A stretch of DNA of 64,000 bases from the NCBI GenBank assembly GCA_964007475.1, contig OZ023273.1, forward strand, positions 81,446,598 through 81,510,597. The letters are read 5' to 3'. A model generated the notes under the pieces. That model did not search any database. It worked only from the letters and a program-made list of their open reading frames with translations, and was not told the origin of the DNA. The position numbers and the translations under genes are program-made. This DNA is from Hybos culiciformis. Its lineage: Eukaryota > Arthropoda > Insecta > Diptera > Hybotidae. Of this stretch, positions 10,795 to 20,580 are shown one piece after another (within the stretch, counting starts at the first letter, position 1; every line of letters begins with the position of its first letter).

Positions 10795-11387
10795 CACTGT
10801 CCCTGCGATAGACACGCTAATATTAAATTTAATATTATTAAGGCATACGATTCTGAAGTTATTGATGAAAAAAATTCTTCTATGTTAATCAATCATATTG
10901 TTTGGGACAAGAAATCAGCTAGACAAAATAGTAAATTGAGTGGAATGTAGTGGATGAGAAAATAGAAGGTAGAAAGGGAGATTACACTGCGAAAGTCATC
11001 AAAAAAATCATTAAAACTGGCACAGTCTCTGAATTGGAAGAATATTTTCAAAGTTCGATGAAAAATTGTAAAAAACATTCTTTTAATTGAACAAGACAAC
11101 ATAATGCATTTGCTGTTTTAAGAGAAAACTTCAACAAAAACGAAATTTTAATTAATATTGATTTTTCTCAGCACTATCAATGTAAAACTTCTGAAGAATT
11201 TCAAGCTTCTCATTCTTGTCATTTCCGAGTTTTAAAAAGACAAATTTCAATCCATACCGGAATAGTATACTACAAACATGATGATGGAACTTCAGCTACA
11301 AAATATTTCGCAACATTTTCTTTAAGCATTGAGTGTACAAAGTCGGACTGTCACCCCCTCGTGGTGCCACTCGTTAACTATTTTTAG
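10795..11387 (+). pseudogene. fragment of an unclassified transposon-like protein (DFSxxY motif)
   Basis: One frame can be followed through two stops (TAG near 10948, TGA near 11086). It reads HCPCDRHANIKFNI, then WDKKSARQNSK, then INIDFSQHYQCK and ISIHTGIVYYK near 11155-11270. The pattern of D-F-S/A-x-x-Y, then a K-x-x-E-x-Q-A/S-x-H stretch, then an I-x-H-T-x-x-Y block resembles large uncharacterised repeat proteins that I recall from arthropod and cnidarian genomes. The Asp of DFS could be a catalytic DDE residue, but that is inference. No termini are seen. The 3' part after 11340 no longer resembles the family, so a breakpoint with the following LINE is likely there. Confidence 0.5.
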
Positions 11388-11453
11388 AGAACACGTGTTA
11401 CTAGGGGGTCTGTGTTATTCCTAGAACTTCTGATTTTGAGGGTTAAAAGATAA

Positions 11454-12143
11454 GCTAACGACGCAAACGATAAAAATTCTAAAATACGCTCTAGGATATC
11501 GGAGCAACTGCCAGTAGTAGGAGCCGCGGCCCCTGACAGAGGAGTCGGTTCTGGCAATACGAGAAACGATTCGTCGGAGAAAAAATCACTCAGAGACAAC
11601 GCAACGAAAAAGGACTAAGGCAAATGACACCCTCATCTCCAATTCGAGCAAAGATCTATTAGGATGGAATTCAGAAAGGATTAGAGAATCGACCAAAACG
11701 AAAGAGGAAGGCACTAGGACTGACAATGTCAAGTCTGGGCCTAGCTCTCTAGTAGGTGCTTCGACTGACAAACAACAGAGCGGTGCTGCTATCAAGTCAG
11801 AGCCTAGCAAAGCTGCTGTCAAGTCAGGGCCTAGCAATAACTTCAGGTGAAAAAAGAGGTCTGAAGGCCTTACAAGCCGCCGTGTGGATAATGAAAACCC
11901 TGGGCACAAAGTAACAATGTTCAGTAGAGCAACCGAATCGCGTGGATTGACCAGGGAAGCCATAAATGCAGGAAGAGAACAATTTGGAAACAAAGAAGTT
12001 CTTGCCTGAGAATAAAAAGTTTTCAAACCTACAGAAGTGTCGCTGGTGCAGTTGAAGAGGAAGGATCGCTCGGTGGAGGATCAAACCCATTGAACCTAAA
12101 AACATGTAGACGCGGTCACAACAACCCCGAGGCGAAATCTAAG
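11454..12143 (+). pseudogene. LOA/R1-like LINE, ORF1 (gag-like) N-terminal part
   Basis: GC content rises sharply here and codon-like sequence appears. Frames with few stops read ANDANDKNSKIRSRIS (11454), then after a frameshift near 11617 RTKANDTLISNSSKDLLGW, a repeat KSGPS...KSEPS...KSGPSNNF near 11725-11845, a TGA at 11848, and REAINAGREQFGNKEV near 11955. The reading then stops at the hAT insertion at 12144 and resumes at 19042 with the same tone (KSKGPEKTSTPKPTRHL). A low-complexity, Ser/Lys-rich ORF1 N-terminus is usual for R1/LOA/Jockey LINEs. The assignment rests on the linked RT pieces, not on a recognised ORF1 domain. Confidence 0.45.
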
Positions 12144-12538
12144 TAGGGTTGCCAACATTGAATCATCTCTCACCCGGAGAAAATAAAAAAAAATATCAAA
12201 AAATAACATTAATTTATTTAAATTTAATTTCATTAATAAAAATAACATATTATATTATACATTGTATACATATTATATTATACACAGCACTATGAATATA
12301 GGAACATTTATTTTCTAAAATTATATTTTTTCTTTTATTGCTGTTTCTATTAATTTTTTTTTTTTTGTCAAAAAATAAAATTCATTTATTTATATTTAAT
12401 TTCTTAAATAAAAATAACATATTAAAAAACAATAAATATATAAATAAAATAAATATATAAATAAATTAAATAAATAAAATAAATTTAATAAATATAATTG
12501 ACGCGGTTACCAAATCTTCCTATATTTCCTATCCTTTC

Positions 12539-13454
12539 CCGATCAACCATTCTTTATACTTACGTGAAGAATCTTTATTAAAATCACGAGTATTTGCCTT
12601 TACCGATTGTTAGCAATCGATGCGGGATTTTAAAGTTGTCCAGTCACAAATAAGTATCGATTGGTATCAAAAAATCTTTCACATATTTTCCGAAATAAAT
12701 CAAAAAAAATTTTTATTTATTTTTTTTTATTATTATTTTTGTTTATTTATTTTTTTTTTTATTATACATTTTTTTTCATATATTTTTATAGGTAATATTT
12801 ATTTAAATTACATTTTTAATACAATTTATTTTTGCACCGCTATCGGGGTTTGAACCTGCGTCCCTTACGTTCATGTTAGCATCTTAGCCATTCAGCTACA
12901 TCCTATGATAATTTTTGCCAATCAAAAGTAAAATTTAAATTACTATTGATTTTTTTTAAATATTTATCGACTTTTATTACAAAATTTAATTTTTATATCA
13001 AGAAAAATATTAAAGAATTGCATCGAATTTTAGTGTTATAAAATTTAAAAGTTAATGAAATATATTCCGATATAAAAAATCATATCGTTCAGCAGTTCAA
13101 ATTCTTCAAAAAATGGTGACTACCCATAAAGATATTTCTTTTAAATTATTTTAAAGAAAATTAGAAAAATATTTTTATCGATTCATAAAGTTTTTCGACG
13201 TTTTCTGGTTATATCGAAATTTAACTAAAGTTTTATTGCAATCTTTTAAAGGCGATGCAATAAATATAAAGATTTTTTTTTAAAGAAAGTTTCAACGAAA
13301 TATGATAAATATTTTTAAAGTTAATTAACGTTTGTTAAATAATTTTAAATATTATTATAGAAGTGTAAAACATATTCTATATATCGATTTTTCTGACCAA
13401 TTCGGTGCAAGACTTTTAAATATTCTTCAAGAAATATAAAGAATGGTTGATCGG
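12539..13454. mobile_element. MITE with 20-bp inverted ends, inside the hAT
   Basis: CCGATCAACCATTCTTTATA at 12539 is matched by its complement ending at 13454, and similarity continues with gaps for about 38 bp (GAAGAAT, TTTAAAAG). No transposase frame is seen. A tRNA-like sequence lies inside at 12833-12903. The target duplication is unclear because the LINE at 13465 begins directly at its right side. Confidence 0.65.
12833..12903 (-). repeat. tRNA-derived sequence (SINE head or tRNA pseudogene)
   Basis: On the minus strand it begins GGATGTAGCTGAATGGC and ends GCGGTGCA, 71 nt. TAGCTGAATGG fits an A box and GGTTCAAACCC fits a B box of an internal pol III promoter, at tRNA spacing. The acceptor ends do not pair (GGATGTA against GCGGTGCA) and the T stem is poor, so it is not a working tRNA. 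An A/T-rich tail follows toward 12700, as in SINEs. Confidence 0.6.
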
Positions 13455-13464
13455 CTTATTACCG

Positions 13465-16400
13465 TGCACTCTGCTTCCCTCGCTTGTAGTTGCCTTACTG
13501 GAGGTCAATAAGGCTTTAAAAACTGTTGACCGCCGGTTTGTAGTTCGCCAGTTTTTAATCGGAACCAACTATTTCAACTAAATTTACACTTCTTAGAGCA
13601 GGGATGAGCAAAAATTTAGCATCAATTTTTGTAACATCCGAGGTTTGGAAGCGAATTTCCAAGCTGTCCAAATCCATTTGGGCTCTGCTAAGCGAAATGT
13701 TCTGGCTTAAGTGAGACCCAAGTATTGGACAACGGAGACCCCAACCATTTTTCAATCCCCGGTTATGATCTCCACTCTTTATTCGTTGCCCACAGAGGAG
13801 TCGCTGCTTATATAAAGAATGACTTTGCTTGTTATCCCATTAAAGATTTAAAATCATCAAGTCCCGTATTGAATTTTCTTTGGTTCAAAATAAGACCTAA
13901 CAAACACGTCATCCATTTTTGCTTCCTTTACAGAAGCCCGCAACTGACTGGCACTGATCACGATGTAGAGTTTGACTTGCTGTCGGACCAAATAAATCAG
14001 ATCCTGGCGAAAAACCCAGAGCCTGAAATTTTGTTTTTCGATGATTTTAACGTACACAACGTATCATGGCTTAATCACTCTAATCGCAACAGTCCCGAAG
14101 GCACATATGTAGAGTTTTTTTCAAGCCTCAATAATCTTATTCAAATAATTTCTGAACCCACCCACATTCCAGATGTAAACCATAAGGGTCATCATTTCTT
14201 GGATCTGTTTCTGACATCGAATCCAGATAATTATACTGCTTCAATTAGTTCCCCCATTGGAAACTCCGATCATTGTCTCGTTAGCACGTCCTTCTCTATT
14301 GATAGTGGAGTAGATTTATCAAAAGCTCCTGGAAGACTGGTATGGACCAATCCCCAAGCTGATTGGAATGGGCTCGCCAGTTTTCTTGAGCAGATGGATC
14401 TGTCTCGTTGCTCTCGGAAAGGGATGTTGACCTTTACACGGCTGTCATTACTGAAATTATTCTGTTAGGGATCAAACTATTCATACCCCATAAAAAAGTG
14501 CAAAATACAACGAATACTAAAAATCCGTGGTTCAATAACACCTGTGCAAAGGCCATTGCTAATATAGTTAACGCTTTTCGTGAGTATAAACACAACAATT
14601 CTTTAAGTTCACTGAAGCACTGGCGAGAGGTCAGGAACAGATGCAGTTAAATTTGTTGTCAGCAGAAGGCTTTGTTTACCTAGAGGAAGCGTAAAGAAAA
14701 ATTAAACCTTCCTAAAAATAGCAGAAGCTTTTGGAGCTTCGCTAAAAGTGTAGAACACAACTTCTGTTCGCCTTCATCTTTTCCTCCTATTGTAGTTGGT
14801 GACCGGATCATATCAGATTCGGTTGGGAAGGCTGATTTGTTTGCAAAACTTTTTGGTCAAAACTCAACACTCGCAGCTTCAGCTCAAGTTCTACCTGTCT
14901 TGCCAACTGTAAGCTCGTGTTTTAGAAGAGTTTACTTAGGCAACGAGCTGTTTTAAAAGCTGTCAAAAATCTGAATATGAAAAAGTCAACTGGCTCCGAT
15001 GGTATTCCGGCTGTTCTGGCTAAACCTCTGCGCAACCTTTTCTATCTTTCATATTCACTTGGCATTTGCCCCACCAAGTGGAAAGTTGTGCATGTTCAGC
15101 CTATTCCAAAAAATGCGATAAATGCGATCCTTCTAACTACAGGCCTATTGCGCTTACTTCTATTCTCCCCCATTAATAATAAAGTTAAAAAATACCATGA
15201 ATGTAACAAATTGCTAAGTGACCAGCAATATGGTTTTCGTACGAATAGATCGACTGGTGACCTGATGACATATTTATCGCACAATCTCAACGCCAGTCTT
15301 CACAATTCCGGTGAGGCTTGTGTTGTTGCTTTGGATATAGCTAAGGCCTTTGATCGAGTGTGGCACTCGGCCTTGATTTCTAAAGTTAAATCAATGGGTC
15401 TAGGATCAGCATTTGTCAATTGCATCAGCAACATTTTGGCTGGCCGTTCTATTCGTGCTGTTGTGGATGGGTACCAGTCACATATTTTCAACATAAACTC
15501 CGGTGTACCCCAAGGGTGTGTTCTCTCCCCAACCCTCTTTTTAATTTTCATAAATGATCTTCTACGGTCAACACTCAACCTCATCCACAGCTTCGCCGAC
15601 GACAGTAACTTGGTAGCATGCTACGATTTTGTTAATAGGAAATCCGCATCTTCGAATGCTGTTACTACTAAAGGCAATTTCCTGCAAAGTAGCATAAATC
15701 ACGATCTTTCCAAAATTTTCAACAGAATTGAGTTTAACGCATCAAAAACTCAATGCTGCCTAGTTTCTAGAAAGCTGTCAACTTTTGATCCCCAATTTTC
15801 TTTCCAAGGTGAAAGTATTGGTAAATCTGGAAACCTTGACATTTTAGGCTCGAAAATAACTTCAGATCTGAGCTGGAAACTTCATATTTTCGAAACCACC
15901 AAAAACCCAGAAATGTCTTGGTTTTCTTAAAAGATGTAAACAATACTTTTCCCCCCTCTGATCTCTTAAACATTTACAAATCCTACATTCATACGACCGA
16001 AATTAGAATGTAATTCATATATATGGGCTGTTGCTCCGAAAACCCACCTAGAGTACCTGGACAAAGTTCAGAGAAGGGCTATTAGACTGATAAACAATCA
16101 CCAAACCACCAGATCATTAACATAATTCAATCACCGTCGCAATGTGGGTTCACTTTCCATTTTTTATAAATACATTGTTGGAACGGATACGTGTTCCCTG
16201 GAAGTAAAAGCCCTACTTCCTTCACTTCAAGTATTTCCACTTCAAACACGTACCGGCTCAACGTCACACGCATATTCCGTCAAAATTCCCAGATGTGATA
16301 GAACGAGGTTCGGAGATTTGTTTTCAGTTCGCACCTCGAGAATGTGGAATGCTCTCCCATCAAAATTGTAACCGACAGCTGGCGGACGTTTGATTTACGA

Positions 16401-16553
16401 CTTGGGCCGCTTAAAGAAGAGTGTAAATGATTACCTCTTAACTGTCCCACTTTTTAATCCCGTCTAAACTTCCTGTCCCCATTACCAAATCCATACTTCT
16501 TTAAGTGTAAAAGGTATCTCTTCTAGTGATTTGGTAACTTTAATAAAAAAAAA
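13465..16553 (+). mobile_element. LINE copy 1 (CR1/Jockey supergroup), near full length, poly-A end
   Basis: It runs from a GC-richer 5' part (13465) to an A run at 16541-16553. The second copy at 29945-31585 starts and ends at the same sequences (CTCGCTTG...TTACTGG at the start, GATTTGGTAACTTTAATAAA at the end), which fixes the element ends. It encodes an endonuclease and RT. Its GC content and codon-like texture contrast with the AT-rich hAT around it. Several frameshifts make it inactive. Confidence 0.87.
13611..16371 (+). pseudogene. LINE endonuclease-reverse transcriptase, several frameshifts
   Basis: Endonuclease first: NFCNIRGLEANFQAV near 13640, ALSETQ-like after a shift near 13710, VFDD/DFNVHNVSWL near 14045, EPTHIPD near 14150 and SPIGNSDHCLVS near 14260, the last with the catalytic His. 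After a stop at 14468 the linker continues (NPWFN). RT blocks: KKSTGSDGIPA near 14980, SDQQYGFRTNRST near 15220, ALDIAKAFDRVWHSAL near 15330, SGVPQGCVLSPTLFLIFIN near 15500 and SFADDSNL near 15590. The C-terminal part, after a shift near 15920, includes KTHLEYLDKVQRRAIRLI near 16050 and SRMWNALPS at 16350. All catalytic motifs are present; frames break near 13710, 14465, 14640-14970, 15100-15180 and 15920. Confidence 0.87.
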
Positions 16554-16756
16554 AAATATTATAATATACATTGGTAATACAGTTCATATTTAATATTTAT
16601 TTAATTGTAAATAACAAAAAAGAAAATTAATTTAATTATATTTCATTTCATAAATAAAAATAATATATTATAAAATACATAGGTAATACAGCACTTTAAA
16701 TTATAGAAACATTCATTTTCTAAAATTATATTTAATATCTTTTTTTGCTGCTTCTA

Positions 16757-18149
16757 TTAATTTTTTTGGTTAGGATGTCTCAAATATAAGTTAAAATCAT
16801 CCATATCAAAATTAACACGTATAGCCAATTCAGCTTTAACGAGTTCGCCACCAAAAAAATTATTATTTAATCGACATTCTAACTTTTCTTTTAAAGAATT
16901 TAAAAAGTCGTGTAATTCTGTTGACGAAATATCATATTTTTCTAACGTTAAAATTGATTCGCACATAAAATTTAAAAAATGTGCAACAAAATATAAACAT
17001 TTGTGAGTTATATTAAGCTGGGGATGTCATGTCATTTTCAATTTCATTTTCTTGTATTGATGTATCAATCGCCAAATAAACAAATCGCAATTTTCTTTAC
17101 CTTGATTTAAGAAATACTGTTTTAGTGCAGGCCAAGCCAGTAATATTCGATTTAAAGCTTTTGATAAACTAAGCCATCTTGTTGGCACATTTTTGATCAT
17201 TTGCGAGAACTCTATATTGAAAAATTCGAAACAAGATTTTAACTCTCTAACATTAGTTGTGCTAGTTGAAAATTCTGAGTATATTTTATTGACTAAAGTT
17301 TCAACATCAAATATCCAACCTATTTTTTTGCAAGCAAATTTATCCGCGTTATGAAACACATGGCAAAAACAATTTGCTTTCAAAATAAATGAATTTAATT
17401 CATTAAATTTTTGAAAAACCGAATTGTACTTTCCGTAATTCACTGCTGCATTTTCAGCTGAATAAGATGTAATATATTCTACCGGCAAACCACAATCATT
17501 TAGACTTTCAATGATTTTTTTAGTTATTGCTTAAGAAGATTCGTAGTCATCTGAATAAAAATTTAAAATTTTATTTTTTACACCTTCATATACGTGACAA
17601 ATAAAGGGAAAAGCTTAACGTTTCTCCTATTTGATGCATCAGACGAAATAGAGAAATATCTAAATTTCGACTCACCTAACTTAATATCATTTAAAACCAA
17701 CTCAATAAATTTTGGTCCCAAAATATTTTCTGTAATGCTTGATGCTTTTGTCCGACCACAATGAATTTGTTTGCAAATTGATTAATCAATGTAAATTTTG
17801 GACTATACTGCATTACTGAATGATAAACGGAAGAAATATCAGTTATGGTAACTTGTAAATGCATTTCAGATACTTTTTGTACGAAAAAAGTAGAAACCAA
17901 CTGGCTCCTATTCATTGCATTTATATTTTGCTTATGACGAACAGATGCCTCATGAATTTTGACAGATTTTTGACCATCATGTTTAACAACAAAATTAATA
18001 CCGCATATTTTACATTTACCAGCAAATTCATTTTGTTTTACTAGCCAGCTTTTATATTGATCCATTTTTAGCCAGTTGTTATTAAACTGTGTCACGTAAT
18101 GTTTTTTAATTTTTTTCGCACTCTCATCTCTGTCACCAGTATCTGTCAT
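16757..18149 (-). pseudogene. hAT transposase with N-terminal zinc finger, broken
   Basis: The transposase of the 12144-19041 element. The first open part (17691-18149, 152 aa) has KCKICGINF...KIHEASVRHKQ at about residues 45-75, a BED/TTF-like zinc finger, after WLKMDQYKSWL. The second (17027-17488) reads DFSAENAAVNYGK-like sequence, then CFCHVFHNADKFACKK, FDVETLV and VPTRWLSLSKALNRIL, the conserved middle of hAT catalytic domains. The third (16757-16966) reads ESILTLEKYDIS and NNFFGGELVKAEL. Stops and shifts separate the parts (a stop near 17532, shift near 17000). The C-terminal dimerisation block is not clearly seen, perhaps lost with the LINE insertion just downstream. Upstream sequence to 19041 would be its promoter and leader. 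Confidence 0.85.
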
Positions 18150-18574
18150 TGTTTTATTTTAGGGACAACGACAAAGGACTTCACATTAAATACAAAACTC
18201 TATATATTTTCAAATACATATAATAATACTAATAATAATTATAATTTGTTTGTTTTATATATCATATACAAAACAAATTATAATTATTATAAGAGTTTAT
18301 TAATTTTACCTATTATGTTATAACCAATTACATTTGTTAAAAGAACGCCGAACTTTGCGCTCCAACTTTTATAATAAAAATAAAATAAAATTAAAATTGC
18401 AAAACAGTACATAATGTTTTGAGACGTTATATATTATCTTTGTTTGACATTTTCAATAAAGGGGTGCGTTCATTCTCAATAAAGGGGGTTCGTTCAATCT
18501 CAATCAAGAGGAGCGTTCAACCTCTTAGTACATTATTATTGTAAAAAAAAAGAGCAATAGTGTTATATAGTACA

Positions 18575-18851
18575 CGAAAAAAGGAAAATAAAATTAAAAC
18601 AATCAAATTATTTTTTATTATTTTATTTATTTTTATTCCTTTTAATATGAATTTAATTTTTATTTTAATTCTACTACTTTTTTATATAAATTATATTAAT
18701 TTTTGCCGACTAGTTTCGAGGTTTTACCTAATCGACTGGGCATTTACAATTTATATAAAAAAGTAGTAGAATTAAAATAAAAATTAAATTCATAAAAATT
18801 AATAAAAAAAAAAAATAATTTGATTGTTTTAATTTTATTTTCCTTTTTTCG
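18575..18851. repeat. foldback with hammerhead-like loop
   Basis: Arms 18575-18692 and 18748-18851 are near-exact inverted copies (for example GAATTTAATTTTTATTTTAA on one side and its complement on the other). The loop between them holds the hammerhead-like sequence. It lies inside the hAT, between the transposase start and the element's right end. No coding content. Confidence 0.75.
18704..18742 (-). ncRNA. hammerhead-like motif in the foldback loop
   Basis: On the minus strand: stem I TGCC pairs with GGCA. The core is CAGTCGATT, stem II AGGT-AAA-ACCT, then CGAAAC-TA-GTC. GAAACTAGTC and the layout match the Penelope motifs at 7294 and 10464, while both stems differ in sequence yet still pair. 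The CUGAUGA core is further degraded than in those copies. Confidence 0.45.
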
Positions 18852-19041
18852 TATAATATGTTTAAATTCTACCAAGAAGTATCTGAGGAGTCAGTTAACT
18901 CAATATTTAACTGTTATATAGTGTTATAATTTTAAATCTATGGATTTTATTTCCTGCAGATTTTTTTGGCAAACCCCGAGACCGGAAAATTGTTTGCAAA
19001 ACCGGAGTCTCCGGGTGAAAAAGGTACTGTTGGCAACCGTA

Positions 19042-20070
19042 AATCTAAGGGGCCAGAGAAAACTTCAACGCCGAAACCCACAAGACATCTCATCGTAGGT
19101 CTCATAGAAAATTTAGATTTACGCAAAATAATTTTAGAAAAAGAGACTGAAGAACAAATGTATTCAAATTGTGCAAAGAAATTCAATCAAATAAAACTTT
19201 GAAACCAATTGTTGTGTCTTTCGAGTTATCAGCTTAATGTTCGGACGGTACGAAATTGATTTTTTTCGTGGTTCGTGGTGAAAGGGGATTAGAAGATTTT
19301 GAAGGTAGATAAGCCAGCTTCGCCGGAAGGAGGACAGCAGATAAACAAGGCTGCGGAAACGTGTCCTAAGGAAATTTCAGAGCGTGTCAAACCTTGAATT
19401 TTCGGTCTTGCACGTAACTAAATGTCTGAACCGAGCTCTAAAACAGTTCTGCCCAATCAGCAGACCTTCAAAAAAATATTAGCCGTTTGATGGAGCAAGT
19501 AACTCAGAGACTCGCGTCGAGAAGTTGAGACGCTCTTCAGGCAGACTAAAAATGAAGCCGACTCGTGGGTGAAATATAAAAATGCTTAAAGATTTTAAAA
19601 AGAAATAAAGAGCTGCCAAATGGTGCTGTTGGGCGGATTTCTGCGAACAGATTGAGAGCAATGCAGAGACGGCGAGACTGAGACAGATGCTATCAAACGT
19701 TGGAGGTGCTCATGGATGCTGTAATCTCGAATCGGTAGAGGTCATTCTTACAGAACAGCTGTCAAGAAACCTGATTATTAGAGAAAAAGTACAAAGGTTT
19801 TTAATAATGCTCTTGTTTCAGACGGAATCTCTCGAGTTACGCTGCAAAAGACCAGTAAACCTGCAGTTCCGTGGCTGGAAGTCATATATGGAGGTTGTAT
19901 CAAATTTAATCATATTCCAAATAACCGAAGGTAGTTCAGATCTGCCTATTAGACTGCTACATTAGAGGCAATCTGGACTGGACCCCAAGGTAATCTTTCA
20001 AGCACATCACGCATACACGAAAGGAAATCCACGGACACAGCTGTTTATGAGGTTGTGTTCTGAGTTTAAT
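19042..20070 (+). pseudogene. LOA/R1-like LINE: ORF1 end and RT N-terminal part
   Basis: This continues the LINE broken by the hAT at 12144-19041. The frame from 19042 reads KGPEKTSTPKPTRHL and stops at 19202. The linker before RT is recognisable at 19559-19700 (DSWVKYKNA, then AAKWCCWADFCEQIE, then ETARLRQMLSNVGG), a block typical of R1/LOA linkers. Near 19880-20050 come VIYGGCIKFNHIP and, in a changed frame, HAYTKG then KSTDTAVYEVV, the RT block that precedes the catalytic Asp. The endonuclease and the RT palm are missing. The text ends abruptly in AT-rich DNA at about 20070, so a deletion or insertion cuts it there. Confidence 0.6.
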
Positions 20071-20580
20071 TTTTTTTTTAAATAAAAATAATTTTATTGT
20101 TTTTATTTGCAAATTTATCTGTACAACTAGTTGCAAGTATTTTGCTTTTATTATGGGGATTGGAATTAACATCATATGGTTCCACTGATTTCCATTGCAG
20201 TTGGTGCTTCGGATTTAGATCACTTGGTTTCCGGTTTGAAATATACAAGGCCTAATAAAGATTTTTTAATAGTTACGTGCACTTGAAGCTAATACTATTT
20301 TAATTATCCTGTCAGTCTGCACTTATATTTAATATCATTTTTAGGAATGTCCACCAGTTCGGAAGTTCCAGCCCGCCAAAACTTGCAGTATCAGTATTAT
20401 AAAGCTGTCACACTCCGGATTTTTTAATGGCTTTTTGAAAAAGCTATCATCGTTGTGGCTATTTCGTGGCTTTTTCCATACAAAAAAAAGAAAAAGAAGC
20501 TAGTGGCTTTTCCAAAAGCCACTAGAAAATCAGGGATCAAATAACAAGTGAGCTCTGTGAGAAAAAAATAAACTAACAAT
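20071..20580. other. non-coding DNA left of the hAT
   Basis: No gene recognised. A perfect hairpin, CTAGTGGCTTTT facing AAAAGCCACTAG, lies near 20499-20524. The sequence GTCACACT near 20408 is mirrored by AGTGTGAC near 22383, to the right of the hAT, with similar GTGGCTTTT words. This suggests a larger non-autonomous element (about 20408-22389) into which the hAT jumped. Confidence 0.35.

Larger units (their letters stand above)
12144..19041 (-). mobile_element. hAT transposon, 6.9 kb with nested insertions
   Basis: The left end TAGGGTTGCCAACA and right end TGTTGGCAACCGTA are inverted repeats, and the sequence CACCCGGAGA is repeated inside both ends. Both are flanked by AATCTAAG (12136-12143 and 19042-19049), a perfect 8-bp target duplication. 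A hAT transposase pseudogene runs on the minus strand inside. The ORF1-like frame of the host LINE continues across the excision point. Nested inside are a MITE (12539-13454), a LINE (13465-16553) and a hairpin (18575-18851). The AT-rich block at 12200-12355 resembles 16615-16765, so the 3' end of the element is partly duplicated. Confidence 0.88.

Noticed and set aside
11586..12105. Two minus-strand frames (146 and 93 codons) opposite the LOA-like ORF1
   Set aside because: Antisense of a GC-richer coding-like region; the plus strand carries the Ser/Lys-rich ORF1 text that continues after the hAT.
12833..12903. Functional tRNA gene
   Set aside because: The acceptor strands do not pair and the T stem is weak; only the A and B boxes are good.
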